From Streptomyces sp. CA-210063 (GTDB lineage Bacteria; Actinomycetota; Actinomycetes; Streptomycetales; Streptomycetaceae), in contig NZ_CP102512.1 in NCBI RefSeq assembly GCF_024612015.1, positions 4,216,001-4,280,000 on the forward strand: a stretch of DNA of 64,000 nucleotides, in the 5' to 3' direction. Within the stretch, counting starts at the first letter, position 1, and each line of letters begins with the position of its first letter. A program made the translations under genes and the position numbers. Positions 24,196 to 33,628 of this stretch are shown in pieces. Below the pieces are notes generated by a model. The model made no database searches, was not told the DNA's origin, and worked only from the letters and a program-made list of their open reading frames with translations.

Positions 24196-24867
24196 CGCCC
24201 CAAACGCCTTGTCCTTGCCCTTGACCCGCTTGGCCCCGGCCAGGAGATGCGGCGGTACGAGATCCCGCGCCGGCTCGCTGTAGCCGACCGACACGATCTT
24301 GTCGCCCTGGTACGTGAACGTGGTCAGGGAGGCGAGCGTGCACTGCCGGCGGCGCGGATCGTGCCAGAGGCGCCGCTTCTCGACGTACGACCGGACGATC
24401 CAGATCGGCAGCTGATGGCTGACGAGCACGGCCTCGCGCCCCCGCGCCGCGTCCTTGGCGGCGTCGAGCGCCCCCATCATGCGGATGACCTGGTCGACGT
24501 ACGACTCACCCCAGGACGGCTTGAAGGGGTTGACCAGATGCTTCCAGTTCTCCGGCCGCTTCAGCGCGCCGTCGCCGACGCCGAAGGTCTTGCCCTGGAA
24601 GACGTTGTCCGCCTCGATGAGTCGCGCGTCGGTGGCGAGGTCCAGCCCGTGCGCCTTGGCGATCGGCGTCGCCGTCTCCTGCGCCCGCTCCAGCGGGGAG
24701 GCGCCGACGAACGTGACGTCCCGGGGTGCGAGATGGTCGGCGACCCGGTCGGCCATACGGCGCCCGAGGTCGGAGAGGTGGTAGCCGGCGAGTCGCCCGT
24801 ACAGGATCCCGTCCGGGTTGGCGACCTCGCCGTGCCGCATCAGGTGGACGACGGTGATGTCACTCAT
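24193..24867 (-). CDS. Histidine phosphatase family protein (phosphoglycerate-mutase-like)
   Basis: A 224-aa histidine phosphatase. The phospho-acceptor is in [13 protein letters not shown] (RHG), and the second catalytic His in [18 protein letters not shown] conserved [20 protein letters not shown] stretch matches the branch often linked to hemL in Streptomyces. The substrate is unknown. It starts in an ATGA overlap with the hemL stop, so it is co-translated with the tetrapyrrole gene. Confidence 0.9.
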   Translation of the reverse strand: MSDITVVHLMRHGEVANPDGILYGRLAGYHLSDLGRRMADRVADHLAPRDVTFVGASPLERAQETATPIAKAHGLDLATDARLIEADNVFQGKTFGVGDGALKRPENWKHLVNPFKPSWGESYVDQVIRMMGALDAAKDAARGREAVLVSHQLPIWIVRSYVEKRRLWHDPRRRQCTLASLTTFTYQGDKIVSVGYSEPARDLVPPHLLAGAKRVKGKDKAFGA

Positions 24868-26183
24868 GCCGCTGTTGCCTCCGCTGCTGCCCGCGCCGCC
24901 GCCGGAAGGGCGTCGGCGATCCGCTGAACCGCCCGCTCGTCGTGCGTGGTCGACACGAACCACGACTCGAACGACGACGGCGGCAAGTAGACACCCTGCG
25001 ACAGCATCGAGTGGAAGAAGGCGTTGAAGCGGTACGACTCCTGCGCCTTGGCCTCCTCGTAGTTCCGCACGGGCGTGTCCGTGAAGAACACGGAGAACAT
25101 GTTGGAGGCGTTCTGCACCGTGTGCGCGACGCCTTCCTTGGTGAGCGCGTCCGAGACGAGCCCCTGGATCCGCTCGGACACCGCGTTGACGACGTCGTAC
25201 GCCGCGTCGTCCAGCAACCGCAGCTGCGCGAGCCCGGCGGCCGTCGCGACCGGGTTCCCCGAGAGCGTGCCGGCCTGGTAGACGGGCCCGGCGGGAGCGA
25301 GATACGCCATCACGTCGGCGCGCCCCCCGAAGGCGGCGGCGGGGAAGCCACCGCCCATGACCTTGCCGAAGGTCATGAGGTCCGGGACGACCCCGTCGAT
25401 CCCGAACCATCCGGCCCGGCTGGTCCGGAACCCGGTCATGACCTCGTCGGAGACGAACAGCGCGCCGTTCTCGGCGCACGCGTCCTTGAGCCCCTGGTTG
25501 AAGCCGGGCAGCGGCGGCACGACGCCCATGTTGCCCGGGGAGGCCTCCGTGATGACGCAGGCGATCTCACCGGGGTGGGCGGCGAAGGCGGCGTGTACGG
25601 CGTCGAGGTCGTTGTAGGGCAGCACGATGGTGTCGGCGGCCTGGGCGCCGGTGACACCGGGGGTGTCGGGGAGGGCGAACGTGGCGACGCCGGACCCGGC
25701 CGCGGCGAGCAGCGAGTCGACGTGACCGTGGTAACACCCGGCGAACTTCACCACCTTGCCGCGGCCGGTGAAGCCGCGGGCGAGCCGGATCGCGGACATG
25801 GTCGCCTCGGTCCCGCTGGACACGAGCCGCACCTGCTCCAACGGCCCGACGCGGTCCACCATCTCCTCGGCGAGCGCGACCTCGCCCTCACCGGGCGTAC
25901 CGAAGGAGGTGCCGCGCGAGACGGCCTCCTGGACGGCGGCGATGACCTCGGGACGGGAGTGCCCGAGGATCATGGGACCCCACGAACACACAAGATCGAC
26001 ATACTCGCGACCATCGGCGTCGGTCAGATATGGACCGGTACCGGACACCATGAACCGGGGCGTACCGCCCACGGCACGGAAGGCGCGGACGGGAGAGTTC
26101 ACGCCGCCGGGCGTGACGGCCGCCGCGCGCTCGAAAAGAGTCTGCGAAACTGGGGCTTCGTACGGATAGCTCACACAGGCCAT
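24864..26183 (-). CDS. hemL: Glutamate-1-semialdehyde 2,1-aminomutase
   Basis: A 439-aa PLP enzyme that converts glutamate-1-semialdehyde to 5-aminolevulinate, the first committed precursor of heme in the C5 pathway. Visible signatures are [44 protein letters not shown] and the cofactor lysine Lys274 in [15 protein letters not shown]. Length and N-terminus match the family. The neighbouring cytochrome c genes give a common heme theme. The next plus-strand gene starts 140 bp away, so both promoters share this gap. Confidence 0.97.
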   Translation of the reverse strand: MACVSYPYEAPVSQTLFERAAAVTPGGVNSPVRAFRAVGGTPRFMVSGTGPYLTDADGREYVDLVCSWGPMILGHSRPEVIAAVQEAVSRGTSFGTPGEGEVALAEEMVDRVGPLEQVRLVSSGTEATMSAIRLARGFTGRGKVVKFAGCYHGHVDSLLAAAGSGVATFALPDTPGVTGAQAADTIVLPYNDLDAVHAAFAAHPGEIACVITEASPGNMGVVPPLPGFNQGLKDACAENGALFVSDEVMTGFRTSRAGWFGIDGVVPDLMTFGKVMGGGFPAAAFGGRADVMAYLAPAGPVYQAGTLSGNPVATAAGLAQLRLLDDAAYDVVNAVSERIQGLVSDALTKEGVAHTVQNASNMFSVFFTDTPVRNYEEAKAQESYRFNAFFHSMLSQGVYLPPSSFESWFVSTTHDERAVQRIADALPAAARAAAEATAA

Positions 26184-26322
26184 GGTGTCAGAGGCTCCGA
26201 AGATCCTGCGGACTGGTGTTTCCGCGCACGTTTCGGCGGGCGGTCGCGGGGGAGGTCACTGACACGATGATCGGGTTGCGCGGCGGGGGTCACGCGGCCC
26301 AGAAATGCGTTCGGGTGGAGAT

Positions 26323-27615
26323 ATGCATCGCGGTGGCGGACTGGGCGAGGGGGCCGGTGACCTCGGTCCTCGTCGTGCCCGGCGGGGCAGGCACCGACGC
26401 GAGGCGGAGGAGACCGCGGAGAAGCGACAGGAGCGGGGCGGGCCGACGGAACGGGGCGCGTCCCCGGACCGGAGCGCACCAGGTGTTTCGGGCGCACCGG
26501 GCGAGCTGAGCGGGTCGGCAGGGCCGACCGGGCAGGCTGGATCGACCGGGCCGGGATCGCCGGGTTCGTCGCCCGGGCCGCAGGGTTCGTCGCCGGGTTC
26601 GCTGCCCGCGCCGCCGCCCGGGCCACCCGTGCCCCCGGTACCGCCGGCTCCCTTGGTACCCCCCGCGCCGCTGTCGGGGTCGCCGGGGTCACAGCCCCCG
26701 TACGCTCCGCAGGGCCGGCCGGGCGTGTACGGTCCGCAGGGTGCACACGGCACACACGACCCACACGGTACGCACGGTACGCAGGGCGACGCCGACCGGA
26801 CCGACACCCACACCGACCGGATCCCGAGCGGTTCCGACCGGGCCGAGGACGGTTCCGACCGGCTCCAGACCAACGAGTCCGACCGGATCCAGAGCGGTGG
26901 CCCTGAGCGGATCGGGCGGCGCAGCCGTATGGACGGTATGGACCGTATGGATCGTGCCGATCATGTGGATCGTGTCAATCGTGTGGACGGAATGGATCAG
27001 ACGGACCGGATGGACCGTCCTGACCTGGTGGATCGCAGGAGTCGCGCGGAACGCAGGAGCCGCGCGGACCGCAAGGACCGTACGGACCGCATCGAGAGTG
27101 CGGACCGCGTGGACCGTGTGGAAGGCCTGGACCACGTGGTCAAGCGGCTCCGGGCGGGGAGCGGGAATGGTGGCCGGGTGGGGGTGACGTACAAATACTT
27201 CGGCGCGCCCGACGGCGCGACCGCGGCCCGCGTCCCGATCTCGATGCGCCCCGAGGAACTCGGCGGCGACGAGCTCGGCATGAACGGCATGTTCACCAAG
27301 ATCAAGCCGGAGACGATGGCCGCGATGGTGCTGACCGGCATCGAAGGCGTCCCCCTCCACAAGGTGCCCCCGCTCGAACTGGTCGTCCTCCACCCCGACT
27401 ACGCGGTCGTCAAGCTCCCGATGACCGTCGTCGACCCCCTCCGTGGCATCGGCGAGGAAGCGGTGGGCGCGGCGGCCTTCATCTGGTCGACGGTCCCGGA
27501 CCGCGGCGGCCCCCGGGACGCGTTCAACGTCTACCAACTGCTGCACGAGTGGCAGGACTTCAGCCACCGGCTGCATGAGGCGGGGCATCAGCCGTACTGC
27601 CTGGTCTGGCCCTGA
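26323..27615 (+). CDS. Conserved Streptomyces protein with a long low-complexity N-terminal extension
   Basis: The C-terminal 145 residues, from VTYKYFGAPDGATAARVPIS to HEAGHQPYCLVWP, form a conserved soluble domain of unknown function found next to hemL in Streptomyces. In front the frame is open for about 285 more residues: a basic start, a collagen-like Gly-Pro-Pro region (GSAGPTGQAGSTGPGSPGSS), a THGTHDPHG stretch and DRMDR/VDRV repeats. ATG 26323 has GGTGGAG close by. A GTG near 27187 could start the short conserved form, so the extension may be partly untranslated; the opposite strand is also open across the repeats. Length is uncertain, the conserved domain is not. Confidence 0.65.
   Translation: MHRGGGLGEGAGDLGPRRARRGRHRREAEETAEKRQERGGPTERGASPDRSAPGVSGAPGELSGSAGPTGQAGSTGPGSPGSSPGPQGSSPGSLPAPPPGPPVPPVPPAPLVPPAPLSGSPGSQPPYAPQGRPGVYGPQGAHGTHDPHGTHGTQGDADRTDTHTDRIPSGSDRAEDGSDRLQTNESDRIQSGGPERIGRRSRMDGMDRMDRADHVDRVNRVDGMDQTDRMDRPDLVDRRSRAERRSRADRKDRTDRIESADRVDRVEGLDHVVKRLRAGSGNGGRVGVTYKYFGAPDGATAARVPISMRPEELGGDELGMNGMFTKIKPETMAAMVLTGIEGVPLHKVPPLELVVLHPDYAVVKLPMTVVDPLRGIGEEAVGAAAFIWSTVPDRGGPRDAFNVYQLLHEWQDFSHRLHEAGHQPYCLVWP
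26918..27130. repeat. Degenerate GGAYCGTRTG-type repeat tract
   Basis: Near-tandem words such as ATGGACCGTATGGATCGTG recur with a loose 9-12 bp period. They encode Asp-Arg-Met/Val repeats on the plus strand and Thr-Val-His-Thr repeats on the minus strand. The tract directly precedes the conserved domain. Confidence 0.7.
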
Positions 27616-27635
27616 CCCGGGGACTCATGGTTGGC

Positions 27636-27659
27636 GGGCGGAGCTTTCGGGCTCCGCCC
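27636..27659 (+). terminator. Hairpin terminator between convergent genes
   Basis: GGGCGGAGC and GCTCCGCCC pair perfectly (9 bp) around a TTTCGG loop, 20 bases after the stop of the repeat-rich gene. There is no T-run, as usual in Streptomyces. It may serve the opposing SDR gene too. Confidence 0.8.
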
Positions 27660-27691
27660 TCGTCATGGGTGGGTCGGTGAGGGTCTTGGGC

Positions 27692-28396
27692 TCACGTCGG
27701 CGGATGTTCCTCGTGGTGGACGACCGTGATGAGGTGTTCGGGGCCAGGGGTCTCCAGTTCGTCGATGACGGCGGCGGCCAGGTCCTCGGCGCTGATCCAG
27801 GATCGGCCGTCGGGGCCGGTGAGCAAGGTGTCGGTGCCGCGCCGGTAGCTGCCGGTGCGTTCACCGGGCTCCAGCAGGGCCGGCGGGCTCAGGTAGACCC
27901 AGTCGGCAGCGGCATGAGCCTGGCAGGTCCGCAACTGGGCGACCCCGGCGGCGGCTACGGGCTTCAACTCGTCCGGCACATAGGCGGGGTTGTCGGCGAC
28001 CAGCAGATCGTGGTCGTCGGGGCTGCGCAACGCCCCGGCTCCGCCGACCACGAGGACGCGCATTCCGAGCTGTGCGGCGATGTCCAGCACCGTACGGGTG
28101 GTGCCGACCAGGAACTCCTGGTCGACCGGATCGGTCCGCACGGTCAGGACGACGGCGTCCGCGGCGCCGCTCGAGGCGGAGCCCGCAAACGCCTCGCGTA
28201 CGGCGTGCGAGTCATTCGCGTCGACCGTGATCGACGTCAGGCTTGCCTGGTTCGCCCGGTTCACCTGGTTCGTCTGGTTCGGGTTCTCGCTCGCGGGCTT
28301 CCGAGACAGGGCGAGCACCCGGTGTCCGCGTGCGCCGGCCTCGGCGATGACCCGGCTGCCGACCATCCCTGTGGCGCCGAGCACGGCGATCGTCAT
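27692..28396 (-). CDS. NAD(P)-binding NmrA/atypical SDR-like protein
   Basis: A 234-aa Rossmann-fold protein. The dinucleotide motif is AVLGATGMVGSRVIAEAGAR at the N-terminus, followed by LTVRTDPVDQEFLVG, RVLVVGGAGAL and ISAEDLAAAVIDELE, typical of NmrA-like oxidoreductases acting on unknown substrates. ATG 28396 is chosen because the fold starts there and GGTGAA repeats supply a Shine-Dalgarno. The frame is open to ATG 28540 or beyond, which would add a QEQEQ/KVKVK leader made by hexanucleotide repeats. It is divergent from a LysR gene, its likely regulator. Confidence 0.82.
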   Translation of the reverse strand: MTIAVLGATGMVGSRVIAEAGARGHRVLALSRKPASENPNQTNQVNRANQASLTSITVDANDSHAVREAFAGSASSGAADAVVLTVRTDPVDQEFLVGTTRTVLDIAAQLGMRVLVVGGAGALRSPDDHDLLVADNPAYVPDELKPVAAAGVAQLRTCQAHAAADWVYLSPPALLEPGERTGSYRRGTDTLLTGPDGRSWISAEDLAAAVIDELETPGPEHLITVVHHEEHPPT

Positions 28397-28402
28397 GGCT
28401 GC

Positions 28403-28465
<63 letters not shown>

Positions 28466-28575
28466 GCCCGGTAACCGCTCGGTCGAGGTCCGCGGGTTCT
28501 GCGCGCCACGAGCACTCTGCGGGCTCTGTGTGTTCTGCATGTGATGAAGTCTCAGTACCACTCACCATGAATCCA

Positions 28576-28594
28576 AAGCATGCTTGCCATGGCA
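28576..28594. promoter_or_regulatory. Overlapping palindromes at the LysR gene start
   Basis: AAGCATGCTT (28576-28585) and TGCCATGGCA (28585-28594) are perfect 10-bp palindromes sharing one base. They cover the earliest possible LysR start codons in the divergent region, a suitable place for an autoregulatory site. Confidence 0.5.
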
Positions 28595-28597
28595 GCC

Positions 28598-29509
28598 ATG
28601 AACGACAACGATGATGGTGTGGATCTCCAGCAGATGCGCTACGTCGTCGCCGTCGCCGAAACCCGCAACTTCACCCGCGCCGCCGAGCGCTGCTCCGTGG
28701 TGCAGTCGTCGCTCAGTCACCGGATCGCCGGGCTGGAACGGGAGCTCGGGGTCAAGCTGTTCGCCCGGTCCAGCCGCCGCGTCGAGCTGACCAGTGCCGG
28801 AACGGCGTTCGTCGCCGGCGCGCGCGAGTGTCTGGCCGCTGCCGACCGCGCGGTCGCCGACGCCGCCGCCGCGAACGGCGTGGTACGCGGCCGACTCGCC
28901 GTCGGCGTGATCGTGACCACGGCTGCCGTCGACGTACCCGAGTTGCTGCAGCGATACCGTGCCCGGCACCCGGACGTCCGCGTCTTCCTCCGTTCCGGAC
29001 GCAGCGACGACCTGGCCGCGGCGATCCGGAACGGCGACCTGGACATCGCTTTCCTGGGCCTGCCGGAGGGCGAACGGCCGTCCGGCGTGGAAGCCATCGT
29101 CCTCGACCATGACGAGCACGTACTGGTGGTGCCGGCCGGACACCGGCTGGCCGGCGCTTCCCGCGTCGCGCTCCAGGAGATCGCCGAGGAGACGTTCGTG
29201 GACTTCGTGGCCGGGACACCTGCCCGGGCCCAGTCCGACCAGGCGTTCGCTGCCGCGGGCCTGGTCCGCGACGTCGCGTACGAGGCCGGCGTCGTCGAGC
29301 TGATCACCCGGCTGATCACGCGCGGGCTCGGCATCGCGCTACTGCCGTCGGCGTTCGTCCGACCGCTGGCCGCCGACCATCCCGAACTCGCGCTGGTCCC
29401 GGTGGCCGACGGGCCGCGTCGCACCGAGTATCTGGCGTGGAGCCGCTTCAACCCCAGCCCGGCCACCCGAGCGATACTCGACGTCCTCGGGGTCGGGCGA
29501 CAGGCGTAG
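28598..29509 (+). CDS. LysR-family transcriptional regulator
   Basis: A 303-aa LysR regulator. The winged helix is DLQQMRYVVAVAETRNFTRA, then SSLSHRIAGLERELGVKLF and RSSRRVELTSAG. The substrate-binding domain starts near residue 95 (RLAVGVIVTTAAVDVPELLQ) and includes GLGIALLPSAF. Several starts are possible (ATG 28580, 28589, 28598; GTG 28619); none has a clear ribosome binding site, and GTG 28619 would give the canonical MDLQQMRY. It lies opposite the SDR gene, the standard arrangement for a LysR regulator and its target. Confidence 0.9.
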   Translation: MNDNDDGVDLQQMRYVVAVAETRNFTRAAERCSVVQSSLSHRIAGLERELGVKLFARSSRRVELTSAGTAFVAGARECLAAADRAVADAAAANGVVRGRLAVGVIVTTAAVDVPELLQRYRARHPDVRVFLRSGRSDDLAAAIRNGDLDIAFLGLPEGERPSGVEAIVLDHDEHVLVVPAGHRLAGASRVALQEIAEETFVDFVAGTPARAQSDQAFAAAGLVRDVAYEAGVVELITRLITRGLGIALLPSAFVRPLAADHPELALVPVADGPRRTEYLAWSRFNPSPATRAILDVLGVGRQA

Positions 29510-29545
29510 CCCGGGCAGGGGTGGTGATGGCCCATCCGCCGGCGT

Positions 29546-30730
29546 TCAGCCCGGTAGCGGCTCCGTCAGGCGGCACAGCAGCCCCGCGACCAGGGCCGTC
29601 TGGGCCGGGACCGTGTCGGGGTGGATGTACTCGCCCCGGGCGTGGGCGCCGTCGCCGATGGCGCCCATGCCGCAGAGGACGGGGAGGCCGAGGGCGGAGA
29701 TGAAGTTGGCGTCGCTGGCGCCGCCGACGGCGGTGTCGGGGAGGGGGGCGCGGCCCTGGTCGTGGGCGACTTCGCGGGCGAGGTCGAGGAGGGGCGCGGA
29801 GGCGGCGTTGAGGGTCATCGGGGGGCGGTTCCAGGCGTGGTCGACCTCGATGCGTACGCGGGGGTCGCTGACCTGGATCGCGGCGAACTCGGCGTCCACA
29901 CGGTGCTGTTCGCTCTCGCTGCTGACCCGGATGTCGATGCCCGCGCTGGCCGACCCTGCGACGACGTTGATGGCCGAACCGCCGCTGATGAGGCCGGGGT
30001 TGATCGTCGTACCCCGTGGGGGCGCGGCCACGGCCGCGGCGGCGACGATGAATTCGGACAGTGCCAGGGTCGCGCTCGCCCCGTCCTGCGGTGCGAGCCC
30101 GGCGTGTGCCTCCACACCGGTGGCCGTGACCTTGAAGATTCCGGAGCCCTTGCGGGCGGTCTTGACCGCGCCGTGGGCCGTGGGCTCCAGGACCAGCGTC
30201 GCGTCCACCTTCTTGGCGGTCTCCTCGATCACCGGGCGGGACGAGAGGGAGCCGATCTCCTCGTCGCCGTTGAAGAGGAAGGTGACGGTGGGGACCGGGG
30301 CGCCGCTCTCCCTGGCCAGCTTCAGGGCCCAGATCCCTTGCGCCAGGCCGGTCTTCATGTCGAAGATGCCCGGCCCGCTGAGCCTCGCCCGTCCGTCCTC
30401 GTCCGTCGCCTCCGGCTGCTCCCAGCCGGCCAGCGTGCCCGTCGGCCACACCGTGTCGTAGTGGCCGACCAGCGCGACGTGTCCGGCGCCCGTGCCCGCG
30501 TAGGTGAGCGTCAGGGTGTCCCCGCACGCCCCGCCGGGGTACCGGTGTTCACCGTCGGGCGCACCGAGGCGGGTGACCGCCACCTCCCGCAGGACGTCCA
30601 GGCCCGCCGCGAGCGCGGGCAGGTCGTAGCTGCCGGTCTCGTGGCGTACGAGGGTCAGGATGTCGGCGATGATCTCCGCCGAGACGTCCTGGGCGCGGGC
30701 GGTGAGGGCGGCGGCATGCGATGCGGTCAT
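29546..30730 (-). CDS. M20-family metallopeptidase (carboxypeptidase G2-like)
   Basis: A 394-aa zinc peptidase. Metal ligands appear in ALVGHYDTVWP (His-Asp), FLFNGDEEIGS (Glu-Glu) and the late GEYIHPDTVPAQ (His). The dimerisation insert begins around GSGIFKVTATGVEAHAGLAP. Relatives such as carboxypeptidase G2 split C-terminal glutamate from folates or p-aminobenzoyl-glutamate. The AbgT transporter gene 59 bp upstream supports use of an aminobenzoyl-glutamate-like or short peptide substrate. GAAGGCAG precedes ATG 30730. No signal peptide is visible, so it acts in the cytoplasm. Confidence 0.92.
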   Translation of the reverse strand: MTASHAAALTARAQDVSAEIIADILTLVRHETGSYDLPALAAGLDVLREVAVTRLGAPDGEHRYPGGACGDTLTLTYAGTGAGHVALVGHYDTVWPTGTLAGWEQPEATDEDGRARLSGPGIFDMKTGLAQGIWALKLARESGAPVPTVTFLFNGDEEIGSLSSRPVIEETAKKVDATLVLEPTAHGAVKTARKGSGIFKVTATGVEAHAGLAPQDGASATLALSEFIVAAAAVAAPPRGTTINPGLISGGSAINVVAGSASAGIDIRVSSESEQHRVDAEFAAIQVSDPRVRIEVDHAWNRPPMTLNAASAPLLDLAREVAHDQGRAPLPDTAVGGASDANFISALGLPVLCGMGAIGDGAHARGEYIHPDTVPAQTALVAGLLCRLTEPLPG

Positions 30731-30789
30731 GGTCTGCCTTCTCGTGCGACGGCGTTTGTGTGCGGGGGGGTGTCTCTGGGGGTTGCGGG

Positions 30790-32397
30790 TCAGCTGATGC
30801 CGAACGGGAGGCCCAGCAGGTACCAGGCCACGAAGAACGCGATCCAGACGACCCAGACGACGGCGGCGATCGGGAGGGTGAAGGAGGCGAGGGTGCCGAT
30901 GCCGGCGGACTTCCGGTACTGCTGGACGAAGCCCAGCGCCATCACGAAGTACGGGCTCATCGGGGTGACGCAGTTGGTGACGGAGTCGGCGACGCGGTAG
31001 ACGGCCTGGGTGGTCTCGGGCTCGATGCCGATGAGCATCAGCATGGGGACGAAGACGGGCGCGGCCAGGGCCCAGAGCGCGGAACCGCTGGTGATGAGGA
31101 GGTTCATCAGGGTGATCAGTACGGCGATGCCGACCAGCACGGTCCAGCCGTCGAGCCTCAGGTCGCGCAGCGTCTCCGCGCCCGAGACGGCGAGGACGTT
31201 GCCGATGTTCGTCCACTTGAAGTAGGCGAGGAACTGGGAGATCGCGAAGAACAGGACGAGGATCGGCGCCATCGACCGGGTGCCGTCGGCCATCGCGGAG
31301 ACGATGTCGCGGGCGGCGGAGAAGGCGCCGGTCATACGGCCGTAGACGGTGCCGAGGACGGCGAAGAACACGCCGAGGACGAGTGCCATCCCGCCGATGA
31401 GCGGGGAGTCGACGATGCCGCCGTGCTCGCCGCGCAGCGGTGAGGACGTGGGGATCATGGCGGCGGCCAGCAGGGCGACATAGCCGAGGGCGACCAGCCC
31501 GGTCACGCGCAGGGCGCGGCGCTGGCGCGGGGTCACCTCGATCGCCTCTCGCTCGTCGGCGCTCAGCGCGGTGACGGGCTCGTCGGGCTCCAGGTCCGGG
31601 CGGCGGGCGAGGACCTTGTCGACGACGAGGGTGATGACCAGGGCGACGAGGACCGACGAGGCGAGCCCGAAGAAGTAGTTGGCGACCGGGGTGACGACAT
31701 GGTCGGCGTCGATGGTCTGTGCGGCGGCGGTGGAGATCGACGACAGCAGGACGTCGGTCGTGGTGAGGGACGGCGAGGCGTCGTAGCCGGCCGAGATGGA
31801 GACGTACGCGACGATGCAGCCGAGGACCGGGCTGCGGCCCGCCGCGCGGTAGACGAGCGCGCCGAGCGGGATGAGGGTGACGTACGCGGCGTCGCCGGCG
31901 ACATGGCTGACCATGGCCGTCATCGACAGCGCGAAGGTCAGATACCGGCCGGGGACGCGCGCGACCATGCGGCGCAGGAGGGCGGAGAAGAGGCCGCTGC
32001 GCTCGGCGACGGCGATGCCGAACATCACGGTGAGGATGGTGGCCAGCGGCGGGAAGGCCGCGTAGTTCTCGACCGCCCCCTCGACGGCCATCGTGATGCC
32101 GTCCCCGCTGAGCAGGGACAGCACCTTGATCTTCTCGTCCGTCCCCGGGTGCACGGCGCTGACGTCGAGCGCCGCCAGCACGGCACTGAGGACGGCGACG
32201 ACCCCCGCGAGGATCCAGAACAGCCAGAACGGGTGGGGGAGCTTGTTGCCGACCTTCTCGACCGCCGCCAAGCTCCGGAACGCGGCACGCAGGGCTTTCG
32301 ACCGGGGCTCGGCCGGCTGTGACTCGGTCGGGCGTGGCTCGGTCGGGTGTGGCTCGGTCGGGTCGGGCGGCTGTGGCTGGGCAGAGGTGGCACTCAT
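30790..32397 (-). CDS. abgT: AbgT-family transporter
   Basis: A 535-aa AbgT-family membrane protein with about 12 helices. Signatures include NKLPHPFWLFWILAGVVAVL, AGDAAYVTLIPLGALVYRAA, GYDASPSLTTTDVLLSSIS and TNCVTPMSPYFVMALGFVQQ. AbgT proteins import p-aminobenzoyl-glutamate or export antimetabolites such as sulfonamides; the M20 peptidase next door favours import and cleavage. The first 35 residues are a TEPHPTEPRPTESQP repeat without known role. It is divergent from the Lrp-type regulator. Confidence 0.92.
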   Translation of the reverse strand: MSATSAQPQPPDPTEPHPTEPRPTESQPAEPRSKALRAAFRSLAAVEKVGNKLPHPFWLFWILAGVVAVLSAVLAALDVSAVHPGTDEKIKVLSLLSGDGITMAVEGAVENYAAFPPLATILTVMFGIAVAERSGLFSALLRRMVARVPGRYLTFALSMTAMVSHVAGDAAYVTLIPLGALVYRAAGRSPVLGCIVAYVSISAGYDASPSLTTTDVLLSSISTAAAQTIDADHVVTPVANYFFGLASSVLVALVITLVVDKVLARRPDLEPDEPVTALSADEREAIEVTPRQRRALRVTGLVALGYVALLAAAMIPTSSPLRGEHGGIVDSPLIGGMALVLGVFFAVLGTVYGRMTGAFSAARDIVSAMADGTRSMAPILVLFFAISQFLAYFKWTNIGNVLAVSGAETLRDLRLDGWTVLVGIAVLITLMNLLITSGSALWALAAPVFVPMLMLIGIEPETTQAVYRVADSVTNCVTPMSPYFVMALGFVQQYRKSAGIGTLASFTLPIAAVVWVVWIAFFVAWYLLGLPFGIS

Positions 32398-32466
32398 CGG
32401 TACCTCTTCGTGCACTGGAGGGATGTTCCTGCATACGATGGCACCCACATGAGAGATTTCCCAGGA

Positions 32467-32495
32467 CGCCGACGTAACATCGGGATTAATCGGCG
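32467..32495. promoter_or_regulatory. Candidate Lrp operator in the divergent region
   Basis: CGCCGA and TCGGCG are inverted arms 17 bp apart, around an AT-rich centre (TAACATCGGGATTAA) unusual for this genome. The site ends 17 bp before the ATG of the Lrp-type gene. Confidence 0.5.
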
Positions 32496-32512
32496 GTCTA
32501 AGGTGGGGCAGC

Positions 32513-33544
32513 ATGACCCGCCCTCTCCTCGACGAGCTCGACCGGCGCCTCATCGGGGCACTGCACCTGGCGCCCCGGGCGACCTGGGACGACATCGGCG
32601 GGATCCTGTCCGCCGACGCCAGCACGCTCAAACGCCGTTACGACCGGCTGCACGAGGCCCGGATGGTGCGGGTGATCGGGCAGGCGGACTGGGGCATGCA
32701 CTCCACGGCCATGCCGGTCCACGTCTTCCTGGACATCACCGGCGAGACCCCGCTGGCCGTCCTCGACCGGCTGCGCGACCTGCCCCACCTCCAGCTCCTC
32801 GCGCAGGTCTCCGGCGACTACCCGCTCTACGCCGTCGTGCACGCCCCCTCCGAGGCGGCGACCAGCGAGGCGGTCGACCGGATGTTCTCCGTCCCCGGCG
32901 TCCGCCGCGTCAACTCCCTGCCCGCGCTCAGCACGCTGCGCCGGGGCATCACCTGGGACCCGCAGTTCCTGACCGACACCGAGCGGGCCGAGCTGCTGAA
33001 GCTCACCGGGGGCCGGCCGGAGGGCACCGCGACCGCGACCGCCACGCCCCCCGCGAAACCCCTCAGCGAGGCCGAACGCACCGTCGTCGCCCAGCTGATC
33101 CGGGACGGCCGGGCCTCCTCCGCGAGCATCGGACGGGCCGCGGGCCTGGCCACCTCCACCGCGCACCGCGTCGTCCGCCGGGTCCTGGACGAGGGCTGGG
33201 TCAGGCCCCGGCTGGAGGTCGTGTCGCAGTGGCTGGGCTTCCAGACCCCGTTCATCCTCCGGCTGCGGGTCGCCCCCGGCGAAACCCCCGACGTCATGCG
33301 CCGTATCGACCGGCTCCCGCAGACCCGCCTCGCCGCCCACGTCGCCAGCGACATGTCCGTCCTCGCCACCGGCCTCGTCACCGACCGCTCCGCCCTCTCG
33401 TCCTTCATCGACCACGAGCTGGCCGAGATCCCCGGCATCGTCACGGCCGGCGTCGACGTGATGCTCGCGGAGCCGCGCCGCTACTGGCTGGACCGCGATC
33501 TGACCTCGGGCCTCGGGGAGTTCCACGCACCGGCGTTGCTGTGA
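32513..33544 (+). CDS. Lrp/AsnC-family regulator with two tandem modules
   Basis: A 343-aa protein made of two Lrp-type halves. The first has a helix-turn-helix (LDELDRRLIGALHLAPRATW, then STLKRRYDRLHEARMVRVIG) and a ligand domain to about residue 150. The second starts near residue 182 (LSEAERTVVAQLIRDGRASS, then TSTAHRVVRRVLDEGW) and runs to the end. Ordinary Lrp proteins are about 150 aa, so this is a fused dimer, a known form in actinobacteria. It is the likely regulator of the divergent transporter/peptidase operon, responding to an amino acid or the cleaved product; this is inferred from position. Confidence 0.9.
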   Translation: MTRPLLDELDRRLIGALHLAPRATWDDIGGILSADASTLKRRYDRLHEARMVRVIGQADWGMHSTAMPVHVFLDITGETPLAVLDRLRDLPHLQLLAQVSGDYPLYAVVHAPSEAATSEAVDRMFSVPGVRRVNSLPALSTLRRGITWDPQFLTDTERAELLKLTGGRPEGTATATATPPAKPLSEAERTVVAQLIRDGRASSASIGRAAGLATSTAHRVVRRVLDEGWVRPRLEVVSQWLGFQTPFILRLRVAPGETPDVMRRIDRLPQTRLAAHVASDMSVLATGLVTDRSALSSFIDHELAEIPGIVTAGVDVMLAEPRRYWLDRDLTSGLGEFHAPALL

Positions 33545-33628
33545 GCGACCTGGGGCGGAGGGAAACCTGTGTGGCCACGGTGGCGTCTTCAGAGGCGAGC
33601 GGAGATCAAGACCAGGCAGGGGAAAACC

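Noticed and set aside
26689..27588. 300-codon minus-strand frame with TVHT repeats
   Set aside because: It is the mirror of the Asp-Arg repeat tract and of a conserved plus-strand domain; no conserved features of its own.
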